Shown one piece after another: positions 52,538-61,647 of a stretch of 64,000 nt of DNA. Made by a program: the position numbers and the translations under genes. This DNA is from Namhaeicola litoreus (lineage in GTDB: Bacteria; Bacteroidota; Bacteroidia; Flavobacteriales; Flavobacteriaceae): contig NZ_JBHTMY010000004.1 in assembly GCF_042679565.1 (NCBI RefSeq), positions 62,001-126,000 of the forward strand. Reading direction: 5' to 3'. The notes under the pieces were generated by a model, which was given only the letters and a program-made list of their open reading frames with translations, did not search any database and was not told the DNA's origin. Within the stretch, counting starts at the first letter, position 1. Every line of letters begins with the position of its first letter.

Positions 52538-54847
52538 TTATGAATAACCATAAGAGTAACCATAACCCAATTTTTTAGTGTTGGTGTCATTTAGCAATAT
52601 GGCAACATTTTCTAGCCTTTTATTATCCACTAATTTTGATGGTGTACTCAATAATCTTTTATCTAAGAAATTTGCTCTGATTACATAAATAATTAAATCT
52701 GCTAAATGACTTATTATCATTGTGTCGGTCACTAAACTGACTGGTGGTGTATCCACGACTACAAAATCATAGTTTGATTTTCCAAAAGAAATAACTTCTT
52801 CAAACCGCTCATTAATTAATAAATTTGATGGATTAGGTGGAATTGGACCAGATAATATCACATCGCAATTATTTAAAACTTGATTAAGTATAATTTCATC
52901 TATACTTATGTCCGTGTTGCTCAAAAAATTTGTTAATCCAATCTTTTCGTTCAAATCCAAATACTCCTGGATTTTTGGCTTTCTAAGATCAGCACCTATC
53001 AACAGAACTTTTTTGCCGGTTGAGGCAAAAGTAGCAGCTAGATTCAATCCTATGAATGATTTGCCTTCTTGAGCTACAGTGGAGGTAATATAAATACAAT
53101 TACCCTCTTCTGAATTTTTCTTTAACATGAAGTCAATATTAGTCCTTAAAATTCTAAAAGCTTCCGTTATACTGCTCGCGTCGAATTCATTCACAATGAC
53201 TTTATTTTGAGATAAAGAATTTGGTATATCCCCCAATACCGGAAGGTTTAGAACTTTTTCTATATCCTCAATAGTTTCAACTTTATTGTTAAAGACTAAA
53301 ATAAGTGAAATCGCAATAAACGGTAATAAACCTCCTAAAAATAGACCAGACAAAATTACAAGTATAGGTTTTGGCTCAATAGGTTTTTCTTTTCCATAAG
53401 CATTATCAATTACTTTAGCGTTAGGGACAGGAACCCCCATTGACATGGCGTTCTCTTCTCTCTTTTGAAGAAGATATAAATATAGGGATTCTATTATCTG
53501 CTGTTTTCTTGTAATATCTTGAAATTCACGCTCTTGTTTGGGAGCAATATTTCTTTTTGCTCGAAGACTATTTTCTTCCATTCTTAAATCATCTAAAGAA
53601 AACTTCAAAGATGACTTAAAGCTTGATAGACTTTGGATAATATTTGATTTAAGAGTAACTAACTGATTATCTAAATTCACAACAGCTGGATTGATCTTGC
53701 TCGAAGAACTTAAAATCCGGTTTCTTTCCATAAGTAAAGCATTATACTTACTCGTATTTGCCGTACTTGCTTCATCTTTTAACCCTATGTTTGTAGGTAG
53801 GAGATCCTCACCGTTTTCATTTATGAAATTGAGAAAATAATCAACTAACTTTATTTGAGATGAAATATCCACAATTTGCTTTTCAAGATCTGAATTGTCA
53901 CTTAAGTTTAAATTAGACTGAAATTCGATATCCGTCAGGTTATTGTTGGTTTTAAATTCTTCCACGCCTTTGTCAACAAGGTATAAATCGTTTGTTATAT
54001 CACTGATTCTATCGTTTACAAATTTATCCGTATTTTGAGTTATTAAATTCTTATACTCGATAGCATCATAATTGTATTGTTTGATGAGTGTATTTAATAA
54101 ATCTTTAGCTTTATTTAAACTGCGGTCATATACAGAGAGAGATATAATATTTGCGCCAGTTTCAGTAAGTTTTATACTCAATCTTTCTAAATAGTAATTT
54201 ATTAAATTAGATACTGGTAAAATTTCTACAAATATTTCTTTATCGAAATTTGATTTATTGGCATTTAAACCGATTTTTAATTCACCAAAACTAGTTTTTA
54301 CTATATCATCATATTTGTATTCTCTAACAGACCTCTTGTCATCATCCATTAGAAGGTATGAGTCATTTGATTTAGGTACGAGTATGAATGAAGTGTCAAT
54401 TACAGAATTAATTGAGTCGTTTTGGAATAGAGATATTTTAAAAGGAGATTTTACTCCATATAACTCATTTCTCACCAAGAAATTTTTTTCAAATTGCGAA
54501 ATATGGAGATTTAAATCAACTATGACTCTTTCAATTAGTTTTCTAGATTTTAATATACCAGTTTCATTTATTATTGAAGTTTTGACCCCACCATTAATCT
54601 CTAATTCCTTTAATGCTATTAGTTCAGAAGGCATCCCCGAATCCTCTTCATTAATATAAATTGTGGCAGTTGCCAAATATTCCTTTGGGGTAAAATATAG
54701 GTAAAGTGCAGATGCAGAAAGAAAAAATAAAACAGAAATTATGAACCATTTTCTATAATAATAGAACTTTTCTAGGATTTCTCTAACATTATCTTCTCTA
54801 TGATTTTTCTTATTCTCCATACCGTAAAATGAATTTTCGAACTCCAT
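52538..54847 (-). CDS. Wzc-type polysaccharide co-polymerase and tyrosine autokinase
   Basis: This 769-residue inner-membrane protein controls chain length and export of polysaccharide. A first membrane segment (about 35-52, WFIISVLFFLSASALYLYF) and a large periplasmic Wzz domain with coiled coils are followed by a PIEPKPILVILSG segment and a second membrane segment near residue 510. The cytoplasmic BY-kinase domain has Walker A AQEGKS (592-597), A' LLIGADLRKP (Asp620) and B VVVDTPP (Asp699). The C-terminal tail GYGYSYGYS is a short tyrosine cluster. The outer-membrane partner Wza is not in the window. Confidence 0.92.
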   Translation of the reverse strand: MEFENSFYGMENKKNHREDNVREILEKFYYYRKWFIISVLFFLSASALYLYFTPKEYLATATIYINEEDSGMPSELIALKELEINGGVKTSIINETGILKSRKLIERVIVDLNLHISQFEKNFLVRNELYGVKSPFKISLFQNDSINSVIDTSFILVPKSNDSYLLMDDDKRSVREYKYDDIVKTSFGELKIGLNANKSNFDKEIFVEILPVSNLINYYLERLSIKLTETGANIISLSVYDRSLNKAKDLLNTLIKQYNYDAIEYKNLITQNTDKFVNDRISDITNDLYLVDKGVEEFKTNNNLTDIEFQSNLNLSDNSDLEKQIVDISSQIKLVDYFLNFINENGEDLLPTNIGLKDEASTANTSKYNALLMERNRILSSSSKINPAVVNLDNQLVTLKSNIIQSLSSFKSSLKFSLDDLRMEENSLRAKRNIAPKQEREFQDITRKQQIIESLYLYLLQKREENAMSMGVPVPNAKVIDNAYGKEKPIEPKPILVILSGLFLGGLLPFIAISLILVFNNKVETIEDIEKVLNLPVLGDIPNSLSQNKVIVNEFDASSITEAFRILRTNIDFMLKKNSEEGNCIYITSTVAQEGKSFIGLNLAATFASTGKKVLLIGADLRKPKIQEYLDLNEKIGLTNFLSNTDISIDEIILNQVLNNCDVILSGPIPPNPSNLLINERFEEVISFGKSNYDFVVVDTPPVSLVTDTMIISHLADLIIYVIRANFLDKRLLSTPSKLVDNKRLENVAILLNDTNTKKLGYGYSYGYS

Positions 54848-54886
54848 TTAATAATGAATTTAATTCGTTTAAAATATTTAATTTTT

Positions 54887-55753
54887 CTAAACCAAAGCGT
54901 TATTAATTAAATCTGAAGTTTCCTTAATATGAGCTTTTGACGATGCCCCAAAAAGTACAGATTCTATTTTTTTAAATTTACCGATGTATTCAATTGCTTC
55001 TTTCGGTCTTATTGCGCCCGCTGCAAGAACTTGCATTGCAATAGGCCTAAATTTTTTATTGTTCAGATATTCTTCATACTTTTCAATACCTCCACTCATT
55101 CGAAAGCCTATCTTATTTATCGAACTACAAATAATGGGATTTTCAATACCTATCTCTTCTAAAGTATCATATAATAATGGCATATTCATTGTGATATAAC
55201 CTGGTTCAGCATTATATTTTTTTCTTATATAATTATCATAATGTAAAAAAATGTCTGTCATTTTTAATCCTAAAATCATATCTACAAGTACATTTTGAAG
55301 AAAAATTACGGGTGTTTTAATACCTCTAAACATTTTTAGTTCTGCATCAATCAACATTTCCATCATTTTAGAGAAATCTTTATTAATTAAAGCTAGACCG
55401 CCTTTTGTTGCAAAGCTCAACAAATTTCCAGGAATATATTCTTTGATGGTACCCATTATACCGAGCTCAGTAACGGCGTTAGCATATTTATGGGCATATG
55501 GCATGCAAGGGTATATTTCAAAGTTTTTATACCTACCTGGATTTTTCCTCATAATAGCAGTTATTTCTGCAATTCGATCATGAGTTGTACACATAAATGT
55601 ATTTACTCCTAGATCTATAGCCTGATCTAATACTGAAATTATGGAATTTGTATCTTTAAATTTCATAGACTGGGCTCTTGCTTTTTCATCTGATAAATGA
55701 TTAACAGCAAAAAATTGATTATCTCCAAATAATACTTTATTCATCTTATTCAT
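54887..55753 (-). CDS. Aldo/keto-reductase-like TIM-barrel protein
   Basis: This 288-residue protein begins KVLFGDNQFFAVNHLS, an unusual N-terminus. The pattern of alternating strands and helices is that of a TIM barrel: AIDLGVNTFMCTTHDRI, IICSSINKIGFRMSG, PIAMQVLAAGAIRP. The ending SVLFGASSKAHIKETSDLI resembles the cofactor-binding end of aldo/keto reductases. The classic catalytic Tyr/Lys tetrad could not be placed, so NADPH-dependent activity is uncertain. It follows the Gfo/Idh/MocA gene by 6 bp and may work with it on a sugar precursor. Confidence 0.55.
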   Translation of the reverse strand: MNKMNKVLFGDNQFFAVNHLSDEKARAQSMKFKDTNSIISVLDQAIDLGVNTFMCTTHDRIAEITAIMRKNPGRYKNFEIYPCMPYAHKYANAVTELGIMGTIKEYIPGNLLSFATKGGLALINKDFSKMMEMLIDAELKMFRGIKTPVIFLQNVLVDMILGLKMTDIFLHYDNYIRKKYNAEPGYITMNMPLLYDTLEEIGIENPIICSSINKIGFRMSGGIEKYEEYLNNKKFRPIAMQVLAAGAIRPKEAIEYIGKFKKIESVLFGASSKAHIKETSDLINNALV

Positions 55754-55759
55754 GGTTTA

Positions 55760-56764
55760 CTAGCTTTTTATAAGTTCTATTGTTCTATCTGTGTTTAGAG
55801 CTTGTTCAAATGTGTTAATTTGTCCTAATTGTTTGTTTTTTATATTATGGATAAAATAATCAATCTGAGCGCTATACTCTTCTCCACGTAAATAGAAATC
55901 AACAGGCTGAGTCAAATCAGTAATATATTTAATTGTCCAACCCTTTGACAATTTTTCATCTAGGTGATCCTCTTTTAAGTAAATTTTTAATTCAGTTGCA
56001 TCACATATAATTTTACCACCTTCTCCTTGAATAGTCAACGTTGTCGACATTTTTCTATAGGTTTCATCACTCCAGTTAACCGATAAAACACCTGAAAGGC
56101 CATTATCTAAAATTAACAGTGAATAAACAGCATCTTCAACATCCTTGCTGTAATATTTTTTTAATAGCTTTCCTTCACATCTTGTTGTATTTCCTATTAT
56201 TTCTTGAATTAGGTTGATAACATGTGAAGCATAATCGTACAAACAGCCTCCCCCCTCAGAAGGCTTAGCTCTCCAATTACCACCTTTTGGCTTAGTAATT
56301 ACAGGACCATAAGCTTCTCCAGTGAAATGAAACAATTCTCCCAAAATCCTTTTTTGAATTAATCTTTTCAATTCAACGAAAGTACCTAAAAAGTGATTAT
56401 GATAACCAACCTGATTAATCACTTTAAATTCACTCACTAACTCAACAAGGCGAATTCCTTCATCAAGAGTTAGTGAAAATGGTTTTTCACAAAAAACATT
56501 GACACCCTTTTCAATTGCATCTTTTGCCATTTCAAAATGGAACTTTGTTGGGGTTGCTATAATAACCGCATCTAGTCTTTCATTTTCAAGAAGTATTCTA
56601 TAATTGTCATATGTGTTTATATTGTTATTGTAATGCTTAAAAGCATTCAGAACAAGTCTGGAACTGTCACAAACAGCAACAAGTTCAACATCTTTATGCG
56701 CCCCTAAAATTGCTGTATGAGATAATCCCATTTTCCCTAAGCCAATTACTGCAGTTCTGATCAT
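55760..56764 (-). CDS. Gfo/Idh/MocA-family oxidoreductase
   Basis: This 334-residue NAD(P)-dependent dehydrogenase probably acts on a sugar or sugar nucleotide. It has the Rossmann motif VIGLGKMGLSHTAIL (residues 6-20), VIIATPTKFHFEMAKDAIEK and the catalytic-region CEKPFSLTLDEGI with the family Lys. The C-terminal alpha/beta domain contains GGCLYDYASHVINL. Its start overlaps the stop of the preceding glycosyltransferase gene by 4 bp. Similar enzymes make keto or amino sugar precursors of capsules; the substrate is unknown. Confidence 0.88.
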   Translation of the reverse strand: MIRTAVIGLGKMGLSHTAILGAHKDVELVAVCDSSRLVLNAFKHYNNNINTYDNYRILLENERLDAVIIATPTKFHFEMAKDAIEKGVNVFCEKPFSLTLDEGIRLVELVSEFKVINQVGYHNHFLGTFVELKRLIQKRILGELFHFTGEAYGPVITKPKGGNWRAKPSEGGGCLYDYASHVINLIQEIIGNTTRCEGKLLKKYYSKDVEDAVYSLLILDNGLSGVLSVNWSDETYRKMSTTLTIQGEGGKIICDATELKIYLKEDHLDEKLSKGWTIKYITDLTQPVDFYLRGEEYSAQIDYFIHNIKNKQLGQINTFEQALNTDRTIELIKS

Positions 56765-57492
56765 AATTTTTTTAATTTTAATTTTAATAAAAATAGGTCT
56801 TTGAAAAAGATCATTTGATTTCCTATGTTACGTTTAAATATTTCAGGTCTCAAAAAAATACGTATTAACCAACCAAGTCTCAATTTGAACCATATAGGTT
56901 TAATTGATTTTTGTGTTCCTGCAAACCAATCAAAAACATTTCCAATACAAATAGCAAGACCTGAATTAATTTGATTTCGATGTTCAATTGCCCATTTTTC
57001 TTGTTTTGGACAGGTCATACCAATAAATAATATATTAGGTTTAAAAGTATTAATTTTTTCTACCATCAATTCGTTATCCTCTTTTGAAAATTCCGTTTTA
57101 AAAGGTGGTGAATATGATGAAACTTCAATATTTGGATATTCACTTTTTATTCTTTTTTCAATCAATTCTAAAGTATTTTGAGTCGAACCAAGAAAAAATA
57201 CTTTCCCTTTTTGATGTTTAAATCGATTGATAAAATGCTCAAAAACTTCTGGTCCCTGATTTTTTTTAATATTTTCTCCCTTCAATAATATTGATGCTAA
57301 GGCAAAATATACGCCATCGAGTACCAAGTAATCTGAAGTCATCAAAGATTTTTTAAAAACAGTGTCTTTCGTTGCTATGCCATATGAATTCGGACTGATT
57401 GTGTTTATAACTTTACATTGATCATTTTCTAAATTTATTTTTTCTAAAAAATCTGAAAAAACAGTATAATTTAACACATTTACAAACTTCAT
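56761..57492 (-). CDS. WecG/TagA/CpsF-family glycosyltransferase (GT26)
   Basis: This 243-residue enzyme adds a sugar, often an N-acetylmannosamine-type residue, to a lipid-linked acceptor. It has the family blocks VLDGVYFALASILLKG and FFLGSTQNTLELIEKRI. The signature continues with LFIGMTCPKQEKWAIEHR and AICIGNVFDWFAGTQK. The basic C-terminal helix (RIFLRPEIFKRNIGNQ) is probably membrane-associated. It overlaps the next gene by 4 bp. Confidence 0.88.
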   Translation of the reverse strand: MKFVNVLNYTVFSDFLEKINLENDQCKVINTISPNSYGIATKDTVFKKSLMTSDYLVLDGVYFALASILLKGENIKKNQGPEVFEHFINRFKHQKGKVFFLGSTQNTLELIEKRIKSEYPNIEVSSYSPPFKTEFSKEDNELMVEKINTFKPNILFIGMTCPKQEKWAIEHRNQINSGLAICIGNVFDWFAGTQKSIKPIWFKLRLGWLIRIFLRPEIFKRNIGNQMIFFKDLFLLKLKLKKL

Positions 57493-57496
57493 TTTT

Positions 57497-58681
57497 TTAA
57501 ATAATTTTTTTGAGCGATTTAATTATATTTTGTTTTGTAAAGTATTTTTGAACTATTTCAGAGGAATCCCCAATCATTTTTTCCAATATTTCTGGAGTTT
57601 GTTGAACTTTTATTATTTCTGAAATTAGTTCTTCGAACGTATTTTTTTCAATATAGTGTTTTGAAGGCTTGAAATCACATGTTTTAATTGCACCATTTAT
57701 CGCAAATATTGCAGTCTGGTAGCTTGCTGCCTCAACTACTTTCAATTTAAAACCACCTCCAAGCTTTTCTGGAATTACGGCTATTTTTGCTTCATCATAA
57801 TATGGTCTCATTTCCAATACATCTCCAGTCATTTCTACTCCATTGTATTTAGAGTTTATTTTATTTACCAACTCCTGTGAAGCTCTACCAACGACTTTTA
57901 AAACAATATTATTTTGTCCTAATTCTTTAAAATTTTTGGCATTTAATAAGGATAATAGATTTTCAATTTTAGGACCCCAAATAAAAGAACCTGCAAGAAT
58001 TACATAATTTATTTTTTTACTATTTATTTTTTTATCTAGAGCTGAAAGAGCTGGCCCTAGGGGTCTTATAATTTCAACGTTTATAGCCTTATACTTTTTT
58101 AAGAAATAATTCCTATCATGCTCACAAATTGCTGTAACATTATCGAATAATGGAATTATTCTTTTTTCTAATGAACCAATTTTTATAGAATCTTGCCAAT
58201 TGATAATTTTGTTAAAGAAATGTACACTGTTCTCAAACAGGTTTTTACTTAAAAGATATTCTACATTATGAGAAATATAATTCAATTTGGTATTCTTGGC
58301 ATATTTTGTTAAAACAGGCAACGTAAATACCATCTTTAAATGGTTAACAAATATTGCATCATATTTTTGATTTCTTAGAAGCAGTTCTAGTTGATCTAAA
58401 AAAGCAGTAGAATATCGATTCACATACATTCCTGGTTTATTGCTTAGCACGAACCAAGTAATATTTTTTGATGTATGTCGTACAAGTTTGGTATCATTAA
58501 ATTTTAATTTGTTTTCTGAGTCTATTTCTGGTATTGAAGCATTCGAGTCAAAGTATACTATATCAACATTTGCTTTAAGATCAAATAGGGCTTCGATTAT
58601 ATTTGCACTATAAATACTATCACCTGTATTCTTTGTGAATGGATTTTCGTATGTAATAAAAAGAACTTTTTTATTCATCAT
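57497..58681 (-). CDS. GT4-like glycosyltransferase (GT-B fold)
   Basis: This 394-residue protein begins KKVLFITYENPFTKNTGDSI, a glycosyltransferase N-domain loop. The second Rossmann-like half contains YVILAGSFIWGPKIENLL, VLKVVGRASQELVNKI and the donor-binding end VIPEKLGGGFKLKVVEAASY with the expected Glu. It is cytoplasmic and should extend the lipid-linked oligosaccharide. It stops 4 bp before the next gene and follows the GT2 gene by 6 bp. Donor and linkage unknown. Confidence 0.85.
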   Translation of the reverse strand: MMNKKVLFITYENPFTKNTGDSIYSANIIEALFDLKANVDIVYFDSNASIPEIDSENKLKFNDTKLVRHTSKNITWFVLSNKPGMYVNRYSTAFLDQLELLLRNQKYDAIFVNHLKMVFTLPVLTKYAKNTKLNYISHNVEYLLSKNLFENSVHFFNKIINWQDSIKIGSLEKRIIPLFDNVTAICEHDRNYFLKKYKAINVEIIRPLGPALSALDKKINSKKINYVILAGSFIWGPKIENLLSLLNAKNFKELGQNNIVLKVVGRASQELVNKINSKYNGVEMTGDVLEMRPYYDEAKIAVIPEKLGGGFKLKVVEAASYQTAIFAINGAIKTCDFKPSKHYIEKNTFEELISEIIKVQQTPEILEKMIGDSSEIVQKYFTKQNIIKSLKKII

Positions 58682-58687
58682 TGTAAT

Positions 58688-59437
58688 TTAATTGGTTAAT
58701 TTTTCAATTAATTGATCTTTGACAGATCTTAGAATACGAAAAATATAGATTGGAATATTTTTTACAACTTGAAAATTTCCGAAAAACTCTTTGTGCAATC
58801 TTATCAATTCTTTAATGTTAAGCAATTGATTTCTCGATGAAAATCCGTCTTTTAAATAAAATACGATTGGAAAATCTAGTTTAATGACATTTTGTGAATT
58901 TGTTTCTAAAAGCGCTTCAAGGACCCATTTATAGTCTGCCTTTATTTTATATTTTAAGTCATAAGGTTTGACTAAACTTTTATCTATAAATATACTCTGG
59001 TGGCATGCATAGAAATCCTTTTTTAAATTAGGTATATTAATTTGTCTAGTTTTAATTTGTTGATATTTCCCTTGAACATTTTCTATAACAAAATCCCCTG
59101 AGATTATTTTGTGCTGGTTAGTTGAAATGGATTCAAATACTTTAGAAAGTGTATTGTTTGAAAAAAAGCGATCTCCTGTATTTAAAAAATTAATATATCT
59201 TCCATTTGCTTGAGAAATTCCCTTGTTCATAGCATCATATATTCCGGAATCGGCTTCTGAAATTACAACATCTAAATGCTTTTTATATTTCCTAATAATT
59301 TTATTGAAGTTATCAGTTGATCCGCCATCAATTATGATATACTCATAATTATCAAAATCTTGGGATATAACACTTTGTAATGTTTTCTCAAGTAAATTCC
59401 CGGAGTTATAATTAACCGTTATAATTGAAAATAGTAT
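58688..59437 (-). CDS. GT2-family glycosyltransferase without a canonical start codon
   Basis: From the first ATG (59230) only 180 residues are encoded, lacking the catalytic N-terminus. The same frame, however, is open upstream to the stop of the preceding gene. It encodes a normal GT2 start (LFSIITVNYNSGNLLEKTL), the nucleotide-binding IIIDGGSTDNF and SEADSGIYDAMNKG, continuing to FLNTGDRFF. No ATG, GTG or TTG occurs between the upstream stop (59459-59461) and 59230. ATA at 59435-59437 stands where the initiator would be. Either a non-standard start is used, or the ATG has been lost, or a base is wrong. Full length would be about 249 residues. Confidence 0.75.
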   Translation of the reverse strand: MLFSIITVNYNSGNLLEKTLQSVISQDFDNYEYIIIDGGSTDNFNKIIRKYKKHLDVVISEADSGIYDAMNKGISQANGRYINFLNTGDRFFSNNTLSKVFESISTNQHKIISGDFVIENVQGKYQQIKTRQINIPNLKKDFYACHQSIFIDKSLVKPYDLKYKIKADYKWVLEALLETNSQNVIKLDFPIVFYLKDGFSSRNQLLNIKELIRLHKEFFGNFQVVKNIPIYIFRILRSVKDQLIEKLTN

Positions 59438-59458
59438 GGTTTCGATGGTTTTTTTAGA

Positions 59459-60307
59459 TTAAATAGGATAACCGAGTTCTTCTATTAATATTTTCCAGCG
59501 ACCCTTTTTACTGGTATAAAGTATATTTAATAATTCTTCGTCAAAAATATTTTTCCAGTCACCGACAATTCCTTTTCTATAAAATGATTTTTTATTTTCA
59601 ACACCTGATTTTCTGCCGGAAACTTTTGCAAAATCATTAAGATTAATAGCTTTTTCTATTTGTTCAATAGGAGCATTAACCGAACAATACTTTACAATCT
59701 GATTTGTGCAAGAATAAATGTCACTCTTTAAATCCTCATATTTTAATAATAAACAATTATCATAATTACTCCATTCATTATATAGGTCGAACATAAAGTC
59801 ACCTTTTTCAATTAAATCAGTAATTTTTGATTTTATTGTTTTATTTCTGAACTCTTCACCCCATCCTCCCAACTCCACGGGCAGATTACTAACATAGTGT
59901 GCTAGACTAACAAATACATCTCGGGGATCTCTAATTACCGTGATATATCGAATATAGGATTCACTTTTTTTAGGAGGTAATGAATGACTTTTAAAAATAT
60001 AGCCTTTTCCATTTTTCAATTTATTAAAATAAGGAATTAAATCATCTAAGGGTATTTTTACCTTTCGATACTCCGTAAAAATTTTGTATGGTGGGAAAAT
60101 ATCATGGAATCCAGTAAGTCTTCTTAAAATATTATATATCCAAGTTGAGCCAACTTTATGAGGAGAAGAGACTACTATAACTATTTTTTCGTTCTTATCA
60201 ATTTTAATTTTTCGCCTAAATATTGATAGAAAATTATGATAAACTGTGCCAGCATACATTTCATATTTTGGTGGAATATATTTTTTTACATAATCTTTAA
60301 ACTTCAT
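59459..60307 (-). CDS. Sulfotransferase (Sulfotransfer_1-type)
   Basis: This 282-residue PAPS-dependent enzyme should sulfate a sugar hydroxyl or amine. The 5'-phosphosulfate-binding loop is SSPHKVGSTWIYNIL (47-61). The 3'-phosphate-binding motif is VIRDPRDVFVSLAHY (124-138). The C-terminal YRKGIVGDWKNIF matches the conserved RKGxxGDWKN block. Lys108 and His in IFKSHSLP (about 105-112) are candidate catalytic residues. Its start overlaps the polymerase stop by 4 bp. The GT2 frame continues in the same reading frame directly after its TAA stop. Confidence 0.9.
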   Translation of the reverse strand: MKFKDYVKKYIPPKYEMYAGTVYHNFLSIFRRKIKIDKNEKIVIVVSSPHKVGSTWIYNILRRLTGFHDIFPPYKIFTEYRKVKIPLDDLIPYFNKLKNGKGYIFKSHSLPPKKSESYIRYITVIRDPRDVFVSLAHYVSNLPVELGGWGEEFRNKTIKSKITDLIEKGDFMFDLYNEWSNYDNCLLLKYEDLKSDIYSCTNQIVKYCSVNAPIEQIEKAINLNDFAKVSGRKSGVENKKSFYRKGIVGDWKNIFDEELLNILYTSKKGRWKILIEELGYPI

Positions 60308-61647
60308 AAGTTAATTTTTTGATAATAATTCTGTTCTTTACCAAAATGACCTTTAGGTCTTGATATATTAATGGTTCTTTTATTGAAGATATTAATAAGA
60401 CCATTTACTATAAAAGTAAAATGAAACGTTAAAAATAAGATTGGAGAAAAAGAAACAGCTGTAAGATTTACAATTGCGAATAAAACAGGGTGTTCTGTGA
60501 TTAGATTTTGTTTAAAAAATGCCCAAACTAACAAAGTGCCAAATATTAGGCCAAAATAAACAAAAACTCGTAGCAAAGAATTTGAAAAGGTGTTTTCATT
60601 TACTCTATCAATGGCTAAACTACTTCCAATAGAGCCGCTTAAGTCAGGATTAGCATCTTTTATCTGTTGGTTAAAATTTTTAAATTCAACTCCGATACCA
60701 ATAGCTGGGTTATGGATTATAACATCTATTGCCGCCATTGTGTCCACGTACCGTTGGGCAGAGGATCCTGCTTTTTCTCCATATAATTTGTCATTAACAT
60801 TAATCGTAGCCACATAACCTACAATGACTAAAAATATTGATAAACTGCCCAGTGTTAGTATGTTTTTCAGATTTAGTTTAAAATTTATCCCGGCATAGTA
60901 TATAAGTTGTATTAATACAACCGCCATTCCAGTAGTAGACCACGATAATAAAATTCCCAAAAAGCCAATTAAAACATTTCTATTATTTTTTGCCACAAAC
61001 AAATTCAGGAAAATAAAAATATTTACATACACTGAAAACACACTGGGCTCCCAGAAAAAACCGTGTGCTCTAAAGATATTTAATCCAAATAAATTAAAAG
61101 TTTCTAAATCAATTTGCCCAAGGTAATTTATATGAATTCTTTGAAAAAATAAATAAAGGTATCCAACGTACGCAGAACCATCTCCCGTTGATTTAATTAG
61201 AATATTTCTAGTCGGATATAATGACAGAATTAAACTAGATAATATCCCTTGGATTACAAAAAGTTTCAGAACCAAATTCAAATGATTTGAAAATAAACTG
61301 GATTTACCTTCAAAGTAAATACTAATAATTACACCAATTAAAATGGAAACAGAAAGGTTAATAATTTGATTTGATAATAAGATATAGTTATCAAATATTA
61401 ACCCATGAAGTAAATTGATAATAAACAATGGTAATAAGATAAAAAAACTATACCTGAAGATTTTCTTAAAACTAAAACTATTTGAAAAAGTTAAAATTAC
61501 AAATAGAACAATTAAGGTGAAAATTTGAAAGATTGGACCATATCCCATTACCTTTATTAGCGTGCCTCCGTTTAAGACTAATAAAAAAATAATTAGAAAT
61601 GCATATATGTCTATTTTTCTAGATAGCATACTAATTGTTCCAAACAT
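60304..61647 (-). CDS. Wzy/O-antigen-ligase-like polysaccharide polymerase
   Basis: This 447-residue integral membrane protein has about ten to twelve hydrophobic segments and a large loop (about residues 285-350) before the last ones. The segment RAHGFFWEPSVFSVYVNIF and the motif NPAIGIGVEFKNF resemble Wzy polymerases, in which a GxG-type segment follows a long periplasmic loop. It probably joins repeat units in the periplasm. Its start overlaps the upstream sulfotransferase gene by 17 bp and its stop overlaps the downstream one by 4 bp. A ligase role is possible, but the context favours Wzy. Confidence 0.8.
   Translation of the reverse strand: MFGTISMLSRKIDIYAFLIIFLLVLNGGTLIKVMGYGPIFQIFTLIVLFVILTFSNSFSFKKIFRYSFFILLPLFIINLLHGLIFDNYILLSNQIINLSVSILIGVIISIYFEGKSSLFSNHLNLVLKLFVIQGILSSLILSLYPTRNILIKSTGDGSAYVGYLYLFFQRIHINYLGQIDLETFNLFGLNIFRAHGFFWEPSVFSVYVNIFIFLNLFVAKNNRNVLIGFLGILLSWSTTGMAVVLIQLIYYAGINFKLNLKNILTLGSLSIFLVIVGYVATINVNDKLYGEKAGSSAQRYVDTMAAIDVIIHNPAIGIGVEFKNFNQQIKDANPDLSGSIGSSLAIDRVNENTFSNSLLRVFVYFGLIFGTLLVWAFFKQNLITEHPVLFAIVNLTAVSFSPILFLTFHFTFIVNGLINIFNKRTINISRPKGHFGKEQNYYQKINL

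Noticed and set aside
58688..59230. Treating the 180-residue frame as a complete short protein
   Set aside because: It lacks the GT2 nucleotide-binding half, which is intact directly upstream in the same frame.
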